Assembly (NCBI RefSeq): GCF_012910715.1
Contig: NZ_JABBHF010000014.1
Span: forward strand, 53,358 to 117,357
Source: Flavivirga algicola
GTDB lineage: Bacteria > Bacteroidota > Bacteroidia > Flavobacteriales > Flavobacteriaceae
DNA length: 64,000 bases
Direction of reading: 5' to 3'
Within the stretch, counting starts at the first letter, position 1. Each line of letters opens with the position of its first letter. The position numbers and the translations under genes were made by a program. Positions 1 through 9,700 of the stretch are shown here, in pieces. A model generated the notes under the pieces. That model had not been told where the DNA came from, did no database searches, and was given only the letters and a program-made list of their open reading frames with translations.

Positions 1-353
1 TCTTCTGGATTTTGAAACCTTTTAATGGCCTCAATAATTAACAAAATTGCAACAATTATTAATGTGGATGCATTTATAAATGCTGCTAATATTTCTGCAC
101 GTTTATACCCAAATGTTCTATGAATTGAAGCTTTTTTTTTAGATAACTTATTAGCTATGTAACTAACCACCAAAGAAAGGACATCACTAAAATTATGTAA
201 GGCGTCGCTCAATAATGCTAAACTACCCGAAACAATACCACCTATTACTTGCGCTGCCGTAATAAGAATATTTAATAAAATAGATATAAAAAGATTACGT
301 CCTTTTAGGTCGTTATGAGCGTGAGTGTGATTATGAGTATGTGAATGACCCAT
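1..353 (-). CDS. Cation diffusion facilitator (CDF) metal exporter, N-terminal part
   Basis: Partial gene: the ATG is at 353 and the frame runs off the left edge, leaving 117 residues. Residues 2-13 are His-rich (GHSHTHNHTHAH), as in the cytoplasmic metal-binding tail of CzcD/ZitB-like exporters. Hydrophobic segments lie at about 21-41, 43-66 and 92-112. H53 and D57 form an HxxxD pair in the second one, matching the transport-site motif of CDF proteins. The family exports Zn, Co or Cd across the inner membrane by proton antiport; the metal used here cannot be read from the sequence. Its start codon directly follows the rpiB stop (TAAATG), so the two are probably cotranscribed. Confidence 0.88.
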   Translation of the reverse strand, partial: MGHSHTHNHTHAHNDLKGRNLFISILLNILITAAQVIGGIVSGSLALLSDALHNFSDVLSLVVSYIANKLSKKKASIHRTFGYKRAEILAAFINASTLIIVAILLIIEAIKRFQNPE

Positions 354-788
354 TTAACAAGATAGCGGAATTTTATCTATCCTGTTTTGGTGTCTTCCAC
401 CTTCAAATTCGGTATTCAAAAATGTTTCTACCATTTGTAAGGCTTGCGGAATAGCTGTATAACGCGCTGGGATACATAAAATATTCGCATTGTTATGTTG
501 TCTTATCAACTCGACAATCTCTTTTGTCCAACATAAACCAGCACGTACTTTTTGATATTTATTTGCTGTCATAGCAACACCATTTGCACTACCACATATT
601 AAAATACCAAAATCTACTTTTTTATTTTCAACATCTTGAGCTACAGGATGTACAAAATCTGGATAATCTACACTATCATTAGCATCGGTTCCGTAGTTAT
701 TAACAACATGGCCTTTATCTTCTAAATACTGCGTGATTGCAAATTTATAATCTGTTCCTGCGTGATCGTTACCTATAGAAATTGTCAT
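354..788 (-). CDS. rpiB: Ribose-5-phosphate isomerase B
   Basis: 144 residues, the usual length for RpiB/LacA-type isomerases. It interconverts ribose 5-phosphate and ribulose 5-phosphate in the non-oxidative pentose phosphate pathway, in the cytoplasm. Visible signatures are the N-terminal GNDHAG loop (6-11), the ICGSANG loop (64-70) with Cys65 in the position of the catalytic Cys of the family, and the C-terminal GGRHQNRID motif that binds substrate phosphate in relatives. It is followed without a gap by the CDF exporter gene. Upstream lies a 1.1 kb AT-rich gap. Confidence 0.95.
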   Translation of the reverse strand: MTISIGNDHAGTDYKFAITQYLEDKGHVVNNYGTDANDSVDYPDFVHPVAQDVENKKVDFGILICGSANGVAMTANKYQKVRAGLCWTKEIVELIRQHNNANILCIPARYTAIPQALQMVETFLNTEFEGGRHQNRIDKIPLSC

Positions 789-1840
789 GGTTTTATTATC
801 TTTTTTTATAGGCTATAAAGGTACTAACTATATATTAAAAATAACGAATGTCTTTTGTTAGATATATTAAAGGATTCTTTATGAAAATCAAGTTTTAAAC
901 CATATTTTATAATTTTAAGTACATGTTAATAATAAGTAATGTGTGTTACTATATTAATTACTTGTTAATAAGTGTTCATTACTTTCTAAAAGAAAAATAT
1001 TGTTAATCCATTTATTTTTTCAATCAAGAATAAACATGAGTTTTCCAAAAATTTAAATTACTTTTTTTAGCAATGTTATTAGACAAAAAATAACAGATGT
1101 GAACACAAAATAAAGGAATAGTTATTAGAAAAAGTTGTTAGTTTGAGTTGTTAACAAGTGTGTATATAAATTTTAAAATCATTAAAAATGAACCTATTAA
1201 AATAATTTATATTGTTAATTAACTATTAATAGAAAGTAAATTAATTGTTATCAAAATAAAATTTAAAAAAGTTATCCTAACTATTAACACACTATAATAA
1301 CCATTATTATTTTTTTAAATTTTTAAAAGAAAATAGTATTATACTATATAATGTGAATAACTCTAATTTTTCATTTTATAGAGACGAGTTTTTAATATTT
1401 TGAAAAGTATATTATTTAATTTGGTTTCTAATTCAAAGTCAATGGGGCTATCTATGATCAAAATGGATAAATTAAATATAGACTATATTAGAGCCCTTAT
1501 ATAGAAGATATAGTGATGAATGATATAATATAACTTATTTAATCAATTTGAGACCTTTATAGTGATGTTAAATAGTGTTTATAATAAACTAGGCTAGCAT
1601 CGACTTTATTTTGCATAGAATGCCATAGAGAAAAGAGCATAGATGGGTTTTAGTATGAAGATATAAGAAGTTTTATAAAAATAGGTTATAATTATATATA
1701 AGAAAAAACTTACTTATAATATTTACTATTGCTGTATATTTTGAAAAGAAGAATTTACTTTAGCTTCTATGGTTCTTCAAAAAATATAAAAGATTCATAC
1801 TCTTTTTAGATGACTATAAGCTAATACAAAGTTGTATTAA
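789..1840. other. Long AT-rich non-coding region with DnaA-box-like 9-mers; possible replication origin
   Basis: No ORF longer than a few dozen codons is seen. The stretch is extremely AT-rich and contains repeated 9-mers related to the DnaA box TTATNCACA. TGTGAATAA at 1352-1360 is an exact match on the minus strand. Looser forms are TGTTAATAA at 924-932 and 963-971, and the palindrome TTGTTAACAA at 1148-1157. Two parS-type sites lie 3-5 kb away at 4200 and 6119, and parS sites usually cluster near oriC. Against it, genes at 1.9-10 kb read toward this region, whereas genes usually read away from an origin. Nothing recognisable is seen in 1400-1840. Confidence 0.3.
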
Positions 1841-1866
1841 AACAAAAATCCCGGCCAAGGCCAGGA
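1841..1866 (-). terminator. Rho-independent terminator of the OmpH-like gene
   Basis: On the minus strand a GC-rich hairpin (TCCTGGCC / GGCCGGGA with one G:T pair, 1849-1866) is followed by TTTTTGTTTT. It lies 28 bases past the stop of the OmpH-like gene and is the only GC-rich stretch nearby. Confidence 0.8.
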
Positions 1867-1893
1867 TATAATTTATTTTACTAATTTGATTTA

Positions 1894-2409
1894 TTACTTT
1901 TTATAGTCGGCGTTTAAGGCATCTAAAATAGTTTGTGTTAAATCGTTTTCATCGGTGCCATATAAAACCGTTGCTGCAGCATCACTGGTTCCTAATATGT
2001 AAGTATAGCCATTTTTCTTTCCATAATCTTTAACAAAGTCTTTTACTTTTATGATTACAGAATCTATTTCGGTTTGAAAAGCTTGAGTTAACTGTTGTTG
2101 CTCAAATTGCATTTGTTGTTGCAATACTTGTTGCTTTTGTTGTAAACCACCCATCAATTCTTGTGCCTTTTTCTTTGATGATTTTTGAGCAGTTAATTGT
2201 GTTTGTTGCACCTCTAATTGAAATGCTTGCCCAATACTATCTGCTTTCTTTTTAAAGGCCTCCTCTTTTGCTTGAAATTTTGTTTCTAAATCTTTTTTCT
2301 CTTGAAAATCATTTATAAGAAGACTATTATCTATAAATCCGATTTTTTTTTCTTTTTGACAAGAAGTAAAAGCTACGGCTACTAATAATACATAAAGTAT
2401 ATTTTTCAT
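1894..2409 (-). CDS. OmpH/Skp-family periplasmic chaperone-like lipoprotein
   Basis: 171 residues with a lipobox ending at Cys17 (AFTSC), so it is predicted to be lipid-anchored in the periplasm. Residues about 25-165 match the OmpH/Skp pattern: a short N-terminal strand (KIGFIDNSLL), a long Gln/Lys/Glu-rich helical hairpin (about 38-125) and the closing LGTSDAAATVLYGT-like strand region. Family members hold unfolded outer-membrane proteins in the periplasm. Being a lipoprotein separates it from the soluble Skp paralogues that usually sit beside bamA. Its own promoter and terminator suggest a single-gene unit. Confidence 0.85.
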   Translation of the reverse strand: MKNILYVLLVAVAFTSCQKEKKIGFIDNSLLINDFQEKKDLETKFQAKEEAFKKKADSIGQAFQLEVQQTQLTAQKSSKKKAQELMGGLQQKQQVLQQQMQFEQQQLTQAFQTEIDSVIIKVKDFVKDYGKKNGYTYILGTSDAAATVLYGTDENDLTQTILDALNADYKK

Positions 2410-2432
2410 TTTATCGTTTTTTAAAATCTGAA

Positions 2433-2440
2433 CAAAAATA
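2433..2440 (-). promoter_or_regulatory. Predicted -7 promoter element of the OmpH-like gene
   Basis: The minus strand reads TATTTTTG here, a full match to the Bacteroidota -7 consensus TAnnTTTG, 23 bases upstream of the ATG. No clear TTG -33 element is seen at the usual spacing, so the call is tentative. Confidence 0.4.
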
Positions 2441-2637
2441 GTAAAGTAGTTCAGAATTTTGATAAATTATGCTTCGAATTTGATTTATAATTATTATTTA
2501 TAGCATTATTTTATTTGAATAATTAATATCTATTAATTATAAAGTCTTTTAAAGCGATTTAAGAGGGTTTTAAAATATAGGTTAGTATTTGGTTATTTCA
2601 TATCATGTAAGACTACATAAGCCTATTAAAATAGATT

Positions 2638-3489
2638 TTAGCTATTTTTAATGATATAAATTAAAGAAGAAGCCTCTTTTGATCTAATCGCTTTTAAATT
2701 TGAAAGCAACCCTATATAAAATGCTTTTATAGGTTTCATTTTTCCATGCTTATACTTTTCAGAAAGTAGGCTTACATAAAATGCATCAAAAAGCATGGGT
2801 TTTATTTTTAGGACTTCCATCGAAACTTTTAAAACTAATTTAGAAATAGATGTTTTATCAAAATGCCAAAGGTGTCTAGGTACATCATAAGCTGCCCAAA
2901 ACTCTTTATAATGTTTCGCATCGTAACTTTTATAATTTGGGACGGCTATTATTAAAGTACCATCAGGTTTTAATAATTTCTTAAAAATAGAAATATGATC
3001 TTCTAAATTCGGCAAATGCTCTAACACGTGCCAAAGTGTAATAACATCAAAACTCGATGTTTCAAATTTTGAAAGTTGTTCAGTTTCAAAAACAGCATCA
3101 TGAGTTTTTTTATTAGCTATCTCTCGAGCTTGTTCGTTAGGTTCAATTCCAAAAACCTTCCAATTATTTTGTTTGGCAGTTTGTAAAAAATCGCCTGTAC
3201 CACATCCAACATCTAAAAGTTTTTTTTCTTTTGAAGAAAAAGAATTAACTAAATTGAGTTTCTTTTTTAATGAAATTTGTCTTATTAAATGATAGACTTT
3301 TTCAAACAAATTTCGTTGAGAATCGGTATGTGAAATATAATCTTCACTTTTATAATAATCGGGTAATTTTTCTAAAGATGGTTGAGGTATTGTTTCAAGA
3401 AAACCATATTCAGAATTTTTAATTAATTCGAACGATTCTTTAGAAACAGAATAATCCTTGACTTTTAAGTGAAATGATTTATTTCTCAT
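2638..3489 (-). CDS. Class I SAM-dependent methyltransferase
   Basis: 283 residues, no signal peptide. The SAM-binding motif I LLDVGCGTGD is at residues 91-100, followed by the acidic end of strand 2 (GIEPNEQ, 114-120). The WHVLEHLPN segment about 40 residues further on is typical of the Methyltransf_23 (UbiE/Coq5-like) group. The substrate cannot be inferred. In related proteins an N-terminal segment like residues 1-60 (YYKSEDYISHTD) accompanies glycan or small-molecule methylation. It lies on the same strand as mnmG, but the decayed gene separates them. Confidence 0.85.
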   Translation of the reverse strand: MRNKSFHLKVKDYSVSKESFELIKNSEYGFLETIPQPSLEKLPDYYKSEDYISHTDSQRNLFEKVYHLIRQISLKKKLNLVNSFSSKEKKLLDVGCGTGDFLQTAKQNNWKVFGIEPNEQAREIANKKTHDAVFETEQLSKFETSSFDVITLWHVLEHLPNLEDHISIFKKLLKPDGTLIIAVPNYKSYDAKHYKEFWAAYDVPRHLWHFDKTSISKLVLKVSMEVLKIKPMLFDAFYVSLLSEKYKHGKMKPIKAFYIGLLSNLKAIRSKEASSLIYIIKNS

Positions 3490-3563
3490 TAAGGTAATTC
3501 TAACATGTAATCAATAAAAAGAAAAGCCAAATCTACAAATTCAATATAAATTACACTAGTATT

Positions 3564-4107
3564 TTAATTTACTTCTTTATATAAATTAATTGCTTTTAAA
3601 TATTTTAAAGCACCTTTTTTGCTAGGTCGTGAATGATACCTTTTAGATAAGGATGATTTTTTTAATCCAATTTAAGAGTTTAGTTCTATTAAGAGAAAAA
3701 ACAGTATCATTGAAAACATTATATTTTATAATTTCAATACTTGTAATTTTCTTCTCTTTAAACCTAATAATTGGTGCCTCGTAAAGAAATAGAATCCTTT
3801 TGTCTTTTTGCGAATTTTTGTTTTAACGAAACTATTTTTTCTTCAATTTTTAAGACTTCATACTCTGGTTCAAAGACAGCATCCCATTTTAAAATTTTAT
3901 AAATTCCTCTTGAGAAAAGGCTTTTTTATAATCGATTTCTTTTGTTACTAAACTATCGATTAGCAATGTTGAAATTTTAGAATAATCAGAATTATTTAGT
4001 TTCTTGTATTATGTTTTTGCAATTTTTATTTTATCATTTTTACTTTTGCAGGACATAGCACTTATAGATAAAAACAACAATATTATTAAGATTATTCTCT
4101 TTTTAAT
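3564..4107 (-). pseudogene. Decayed small lipoprotein gene (no ATG, one stop, several frameshifts)
   Basis: The minus strand encodes the remains of a protein of about 180 residues. It begins with what looks like MKKRII... but the start codon is ATT (4105-4107). A lipoprotein signal with lipobox SAMSC follows. A TAA stop interrupts it after about 29 codons. Reading then continues through KKLNNSDYSKISTLLIDSL, shifts frame near 3890 (KWDAVFEPEYEVLKIEE), shifts again near 3780 (LYEAPIIRFKEKKITSIEI), and once more near 3655 to finish as KGALKYLKAINLYKEVN-stop at 3564-3566. Protein-like composition is kept across all frames, so this is recent decay, not chance. The family is not recognised. Confidence 0.75.
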
Positions 4108-4199
4108 TTATGGTTTACATCAAAAATATTTGATGTTCTGAGTCTGTATTTCTATTTAAATACAGACTCTCGTATAAACGGAAATCTAAAATCGTAAAA

Positions 4200-4215
4200 C
4201 GTTCCACGTGGAACA
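4200..4215. other. parS-type centromere palindrome (site 1)
   Basis: GTTCCACGTGGAAC at 4201-4214 is a perfect 14-base palindrome matching the core of the chromosomal ParB-binding site (consensus TGTTNCACGTGNAACA); 15 of 16 positions match. It lies 9 bases past the mnmG stop codon. parS sites nucleate ParB and organise origin segregation. Confidence 0.8.
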
Positions 4216-4223
4216 CTTATAAA

Positions 4224-6095
4224 TTACCTACCCATGTAAACCAATAATACAGAAATATCATTAGGTGAAACACCACTAATTCTTGATGCTTGAGATACGG
4301 TTGTTGGCTGTATTTTTTTTAATTTTTCACGTGCTTCAAAACTCATGGATTTAATTTGTGAGTAATCAAAATTCTCTGGAATTTTTACATACTCCAGCCT
4401 ACTTAATTTGTCTGCATTATTTTTTTCCTTGGCTATATATCCAGAATATTTAACTTGAATTTCTGCCTGTTCAATAACCTCATTGTCTAAATTGTTATCC
4501 TGAATATATTGTTCAACAGCCTTAAATTTTCTAACATCATCAATTGTGATATTTGGCCTTGAAAAGATCTTAAACATCTTATCAGATTGTTTTACTAAAG
4601 CAGATTTTTTAGACTCTAATACTGGATTTGCTTCTTCTGGTTTTACACTTGTTTTAGAAAAGAACTCAACGAATTTTTTTGCATCGTTATGCTTTTGTTC
4701 CATTCTTTTTAAACGCTTTTCGCTAGCCAGTCCAATTTCAAAACCTTTTGGTGTTAATCTTAAATCGGCATTATCTTGACGTAATAAAGTTCTATATTCG
4801 GCTCTTGATGTAAACATTCTATAAGGCTCTTCTGTGCCTTTAGTTATTAAATCATCTATTAAAACACCTATGTAAGCTTCATCTCTTTTTAGGGTAAAAG
4901 CATCTTTTTCCTGAACCTTTAAACTGGCATTTATACCAGCCATCAATCCTTGAGAAGCGGCCTCTTCATATCCTGTAGTTCCATTAATCTGACCTGCAAA
5001 AAACAAACCCTCTACTAGTTTAGTTTCTAAAGTATGCTTTAATTGTGTGGGAGGAAAATAATCATACTCGATTGCATAACCTGGTCTAAAAAACTTGACG
5101 TTTTCAAAACCAACTACAGATCGCAGTGCTTTAAATTGAACGTCTTCTGGAAGAGATGTAGAGAACCCATTTACATAAACCTCACAGGTATTCCAACCTT
5201 CTGGTTCTATAAATAATTGATGTCTGTCTTTGTCTGCGAATCGATTAATTTTATCTTCAATAGACGGACAATAACGAGGTCCTAAACTTTTAATTCTACC
5301 ATTAAACATTGGTGATCTGTCAAAGCCCTCACGAAGTAAATCGTGGACTTCTAGACTCGTATAAGTCATGTGGCAAGAGCGTTGATTTTCTAATGGTTTT
5401 GTTGTATCCAAATACGAGAATTTTTCTGGATTATCATCACCAGGCTGCTCAATCATTTTAGAATAATCTAAACTCCGTCCATCGACTCTAGGAGGCGTTC
5501 CTGTTTTCATTCTTCCAGAATCGAACCCTAAATCTACCAACTGTTCTGTAATTCCGGTTGCAGCTTTTTCCCCTGCTCTACCGCCACCAAAATTCTTATC
5601 TCCTATATGTATTAACCCATTTAAAAAAGTACCGTTAGTTAAGACAACAGACTTCGCTTTTATTTCAATTCCAAGCGATGTTTTTACACCTGTTATTTTT
5701 CCTTTTTCAACAATTAAACCAGATACCATTTCCTGATAAAAATCAAGATTAGACGTTCCCTCTAAAAGCAATCGCCAATCTTCAGCAAAACGCATACGAT
5801 CACTTTGTACTCTCGGACTCCACATGGCAGGCCCTTTCGATTTGTTTAACATTTTAAACTGAATAGCAGAAGTATCGGAAACAATTCCGCTATAACCGCC
5901 AAGTGCGTCAATCTCTCTTACAATTTGTCCTTTGGCTATACCACCCATAGCAGGATTACAAGACATTTGAGCTATATTTTGGAGATTCATGGTTACCAGC
6001 AATGTTTTGCTACCCATATTTGCAGCAGCAGCAGCAGCTTCACTCCCCGCGTGACCTGCTCCAACAACTATAACATCATAAACTTCGTTAAACAT
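4224..6095 (-). CDS. mnmG: tRNA uridine-5-carboxymethylaminomethyl modification enzyme MnmG
   Basis: 623 residues from the ATG at 6095, the usual length. An alternative start at 6140 would add 15 residues and run through the parS site, so it is rejected. With MnmE, the enzyme forms cmnm5U at the wobble position of certain tRNAs, using FAD, NADH and a folate. Visible are the FAD motif VGAGHAGSE (10-18), the MSCNPAMGG segment, the first GidA signature (PRYCPSIEDK) and the second (AGQINGTTGYEEAASQG), plus the C-terminal helical domain that binds MnmE. The gene often lies near oriC. Here it is bracketed by two parS-type sites. Confidence 0.97.
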   Translation of the reverse strand: MFNEVYDVIVVGAGHAGSEAAAAAANMGSKTLLVTMNLQNIAQMSCNPAMGGIAKGQIVREIDALGGYSGIVSDTSAIQFKMLNKSKGPAMWSPRVQSDRMRFAEDWRLLLEGTSNLDFYQEMVSGLIVEKGKITGVKTSLGIEIKAKSVVLTNGTFLNGLIHIGDKNFGGGRAGEKAATGITEQLVDLGFDSGRMKTGTPPRVDGRSLDYSKMIEQPGDDNPEKFSYLDTTKPLENQRSCHMTYTSLEVHDLLREGFDRSPMFNGRIKSLGPRYCPSIEDKINRFADKDRHQLFIEPEGWNTCEVYVNGFSTSLPEDVQFKALRSVVGFENVKFFRPGYAIEYDYFPPTQLKHTLETKLVEGLFFAGQINGTTGYEEAASQGLMAGINASLKVQEKDAFTLKRDEAYIGVLIDDLITKGTEEPYRMFTSRAEYRTLLRQDNADLRLTPKGFEIGLASEKRLKRMEQKHNDAKKFVEFFSKTSVKPEEANPVLESKKSALVKQSDKMFKIFSRPNITIDDVRKFKAVEQYIQDNNLDNEVIEQAEIQVKYSGYIAKEKNNADKLSRLEYVKIPENFDYSQIKSMSFEAREKLKKIQPTTVSQASRISGVSPNDISVLLVYMGR

Positions 6096-6118
6096 AATTT
6101 TTGGTTTTAAAACACCTA

Positions 6119-6134
6119 TGTTCCACGTGGAACA
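6119..6134. other. parS-type centromere palindrome (site 2)
   Basis: TGTTCCACGTGGAACA is a perfect 16-base palindrome and fully matches the parS consensus TGTTNCACGTGNAACA. It lies between the predicted mnmG promoter (6154-6182) and the mnmG ATG, that is, inside the predicted 5' leader, 1.9 kb from site 1. Confidence 0.88.
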
Positions 6135-6153
6135 TATCAATTATTTGAGTTTG

Positions 6154-6182
6154 CAAATATACGTTGTTTCTATAAAACAAAG
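6154..6182 (-). promoter_or_regulatory. Predicted mnmG promoter
   Basis: On the minus strand a TTTG (6179-6182) and a TATATTTG (6154-6161) are 17 bases apart, fitting the Bacteroidota consensus TTG-N17-23-TAnnTTTG. The start of transcription would fall near 6147, leaving a leader of about 50 bases that contains parS site 2. Confidence 0.6.
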
Positions 6183-6310
6183 TATTTGTATTCCTACTTT
6201 ACCCATCGTTTTAATGGGTTAGTTGGTTGGAAATTTATGATTTTATAGGTTGGTGAGGAAGTTGTTTTAAACAACAAGAGAAAAGAGTTGCATAAATATA
6301 AGCTTATACA

Positions 6311-6721
6311 TTAAGCTAATTGCTCCAAATAATGGTTTTCTTTAGCTCGCATTATTTTAGCATCAGCATCTGTTTTGTCTTTATAGCCACAGTAATGAAG
6401 TACACCATGAATGATGACACGATTTAATTCTTCTTCAAATGAAACAGAGAAATCTTTAGCGTTATCTTTTACTCTTTCTATAGAAATAAAAATATCTCCC
6501 TGTATTCGTTTTCCAATAGAATAATCAAAACTAATAACGTCTGTTAATGTATCATGATTTAGAAATTCTACATTCAATTTATGAAGGTATTCATCATCAC
6601 AAAACACATAATTAATTTCTTCTAATTTATGAGCTTCTTCAGAAATCGTATTTAAAATCCAGTTGGAAACTTCTGTTTCATTCTTTAAATAAAAATCGGT
6701 TTCGTAATTGAAGTTAATCAT
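6311..6721 (-). CDS. ybeY: Endoribonuclease YbeY, rRNA maturation factor
   Basis: 136 residues. YbeY is a metal-dependent endoribonuclease needed for 16S rRNA 3'-end maturation and ribosome quality control. The catalytic segment is HGVLHYCGYKD at 105-115. His105 and His109 match the HxxxH of the family. The third metal ligand, His in E. coli, is Asp115 here; from memory this variant is common in Bacteroidota. The TDVISFDY segment (about 59-66) is also characteristic. The start overlaps the end of the upstream DUF4175 gene by 8 bases, so the two are translationally coupled. Confidence 0.93.
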   Translation of the reverse strand: MINFNYETDFYLKNETEVSNWILNTISEEAHKLEEINYVFCDDEYLHKLNVEFLNHDTLTDVISFDYSIGKRIQGDIFISIERVKDNAKDFSVSFEEELNRVIIHGVLHYCGYKDKTDADAKIMRAKENHYLEQLA

Positions 6722-9700
6722 TCGTCTGCTTAAAATATTCTTGCACTTTCTTTTTATAAACTTGTTGCAAAGGTAAAGCTTGTCTGTTTAATATTTCGAT
6801 GGTTTTAAAATATTGTTTTGCAGTTGGTATTTGATTGTTTGTATTATTGTTGAAATTATTTTTATTGGTTTCAGATTCTCTTTTATTATCCTCGCCTTGC
6901 TGAAAAGTAGCATTCTCCAATTTTAATAGTTGATGTTTTAATTGCATCATCTTTTGAAGCGTTTGATTTGTAAATCCCTTATTCAATAGATCCAATTCAA
7001 TATCTTCCATCTTTCTTAGCAAAACATCACCATTCCCTCTTTTTCCTTTTCCTTCTTTAGCCAATCTTTCTTCCAATGCTTTTCTTAATTGTTGTTGTTG
7101 TTGGTATATTTCGTATAATAAACCGTTCATATCTTCATTGCTTCCCTCGCCTTCACCATTATTTTTATTTCCTTCACCAGGTTTTTCACCTTTCTTTCCC
7201 TTTTCCCCTTCTTTCCCTTTTTCTCCCTCATTTCCTTTTTTGCCATCTTTTTCACTCTCACCTTCTTTTTCTCCTTTGCCTTCCTGATCCTTAGGGTTTC
7301 CTTTTTCTCCTTTTTTCATACCCTCCTGCATCATCTTATTAAGTTCTTCCTGGCTCATAATAATATCAGGTAATTGCATATCGCCTTGTCCACCTTTACC
7401 AGGAGACATACTCATGTTTTCTTGCATATTATCTAAAACATCACTTAAAAAGTCTGCTAAATTATTTGCAGCCGTTATAGCAAATTGCTGATTAGAGACG
7501 CCTTGATATAATTGATTTTCGGCCAATAAGCTTAAAGCTTTATCTATGTTGTAATATACTTCTGTGATTTCTTTATTAACCTTCTCTGAAAGCTTTGGTT
7601 GGCGAAGCGATAAGGCAAACAAACTGTCATCAATATGCTCAAAATGTTCTTTTAAATTATTTTGTTTGCGTAAATAGAATGCAAATTTATTATGGTTAAC
7701 ATCAATGTTTTTAAATTGATTCATGATGCTTTCCTGATCAAAAGAAAATAATACCAGGTTATCTAGAATTTGGCGAAGCATGTCTACATCTTCCTGCATT
7801 TGTTCACCCCCTCCTGCTTGCATGGCACTTTGCATTTGCTCGCTCATTTTTTTCATTTTTTGAGCTGCTTTCTTCTGGTTTTTTTGTGCGTTCTTTAAAT
7901 TTTCGTTTTTCTTTTCCTTTGGTTTTTCTCCACCTTCTTCTTTTTCACCAGCTTGCTCCTGCTCGTTTTTTTCTAATGCTTTAGATGCATTTTCCTGTTC
8001 CTTTTTAATGGCATTCTCTTCTAATTTGTCTTGAGGAATATCTATAGGTTTTTTTAAAGCTTTACTGTCTTTTTTCAAATCTTCTAACTGCTTCGAGAAT
8101 TCTTCAAATGCCTTATTGAGTGCTTCTTGTTTTTCTTTAGTATTTTCCTCCTTAGATTTGTTAGCAAGTTTTTCTTGTTCTTCAGCAAGTTTTTCTAAGT
8201 CACTCTTAAGCTTTTCTAATTTTTTCTCAACATAAAAACGTTTCGTTAATTCCAGTAACTGCTCTAAACTTCGTTTTTTATTTTTATTTTGTTTGGCAAG
8301 CTCTTCTAACTTTTTAGTTATAACGTCTTCTTTATTGATTTTTTCTAAAAGTTCTTTTAACTCATCCAATACTTTCTCATCTTTCTTAAGCTGCTCTTCA
8401 TTTTCTTTTAAACGTTCTTTCAAGTCTTCTTTAAAAGGATCTTCTTTTAAATCTTCTTTATGAAACTCTTCTAAATTATCTTTTAACTTTTTGTTGAAGT
8501 TTTTCATTATTTCGTCTTGTTGTTTCTGACGTTTAAAAAATGATTCCAACTTTTTCTTATCGTTAAAATTTAATGTTGATTTTTCTTTTTGGGTTTTAGT
8601 CAACTCCTCTAATTTTTTATCTTGTTCATCAAAATTTTCTAAAGATTTATTCAAATCTTTAATAGTTTGACTCTGCTCTTCCAGGTTTTTTTGTTCTTCT
8701 TCTTCTTTGGTGCGTTTTCTATAAGTAAACACATTACTTTTAGCCGTTTTGTAGTTGTTAACTATATCATTATCAAATACTTGAAAGTATAATTCATAAG
8801 GAATACCAGGTTCAATATTTAAATTATTTGGGAAAGCGCTTATAAATTCTGCAATATTAGAATTAGAAATAGGAATCTTTTCAAACTGCTTGTTTTTTTC
8901 GTTATTAGAAGGATAATAAACAAGCTGTAGTTTGCTAAAACCATAATCGTCGCTCACTTGTCCATAAAAGTATAGTGATTGTAAATCCACACTATCTGTT
9001 TCTACTTTTAAATCAATTTCTGGGTATTCATCCTTAATAACATTAATACTAAATGCTAAGTTTTCGTAATTCTTAAGATTTTTATTACTGGTGCTTAAGC
9101 TGTAATCCAAATTGTTATAAACACGTTTAGAAGCTTTAAAGTCTCCAGATTCATGAGGAGAAAAATCAATAGTATCCTGAGCATATAAATGAACCTGTTC
9201 CGTCGCTTTGGTTTTTAATTGCCAAACAATATTGGTGCCCTCTGGAACCAAAGCATTTCCAGTACTTTTAATGGTTTCATCTTTCTTTTTGGTATAGCCA
9301 GGATAGTCTAAAATCATTTCGAAACTCAATAAAGAAGGAACTTCAATAATTTTAATGTCATAAGGTTTAGATCTAACATCGTTGGCCGATAACTCAAAAC
9401 GGATGTCCGATTTAAGTTGCGAAAACACATATTCAAATTCCCCTACCCCTTTTTGTTGCAAAAAATAGGTTTCGTTATTATAAGTTATTTGTGCATTTTC
9501 TGGCGTAAGCTCCCCAGCCGTTTTTACAATAAGTTTGAAATCTTTGTTTTCAATGGCTTTTAAATCTTCGTTCACAACATAAAACTGAAACGGAGCTGGT
9601 GGTTCGTAGGCTGTTTTGTAATGAACAACACGCTCGTAACTATCACTAAACAGTCTAAAATTGCCTGTTAAAAAAATGAGCAATAAAATAAATAACGGAA

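Noticed and set aside
6096..6140. N-terminal extension of MnmG by 15 residues from a start at 6140
   Set aside because: The extension would run through the parS palindrome, has no similarity to MnmG N-termini, and the ATG at 6095 gives the usual 623 residues.
7076..7294. Plus-strand ORF inside the DUF4175 gene
   Set aside because: It is the reverse of the Lys/Glu-rich low-complexity region and encodes an implausible Phe/Leu/His-rich peptide.
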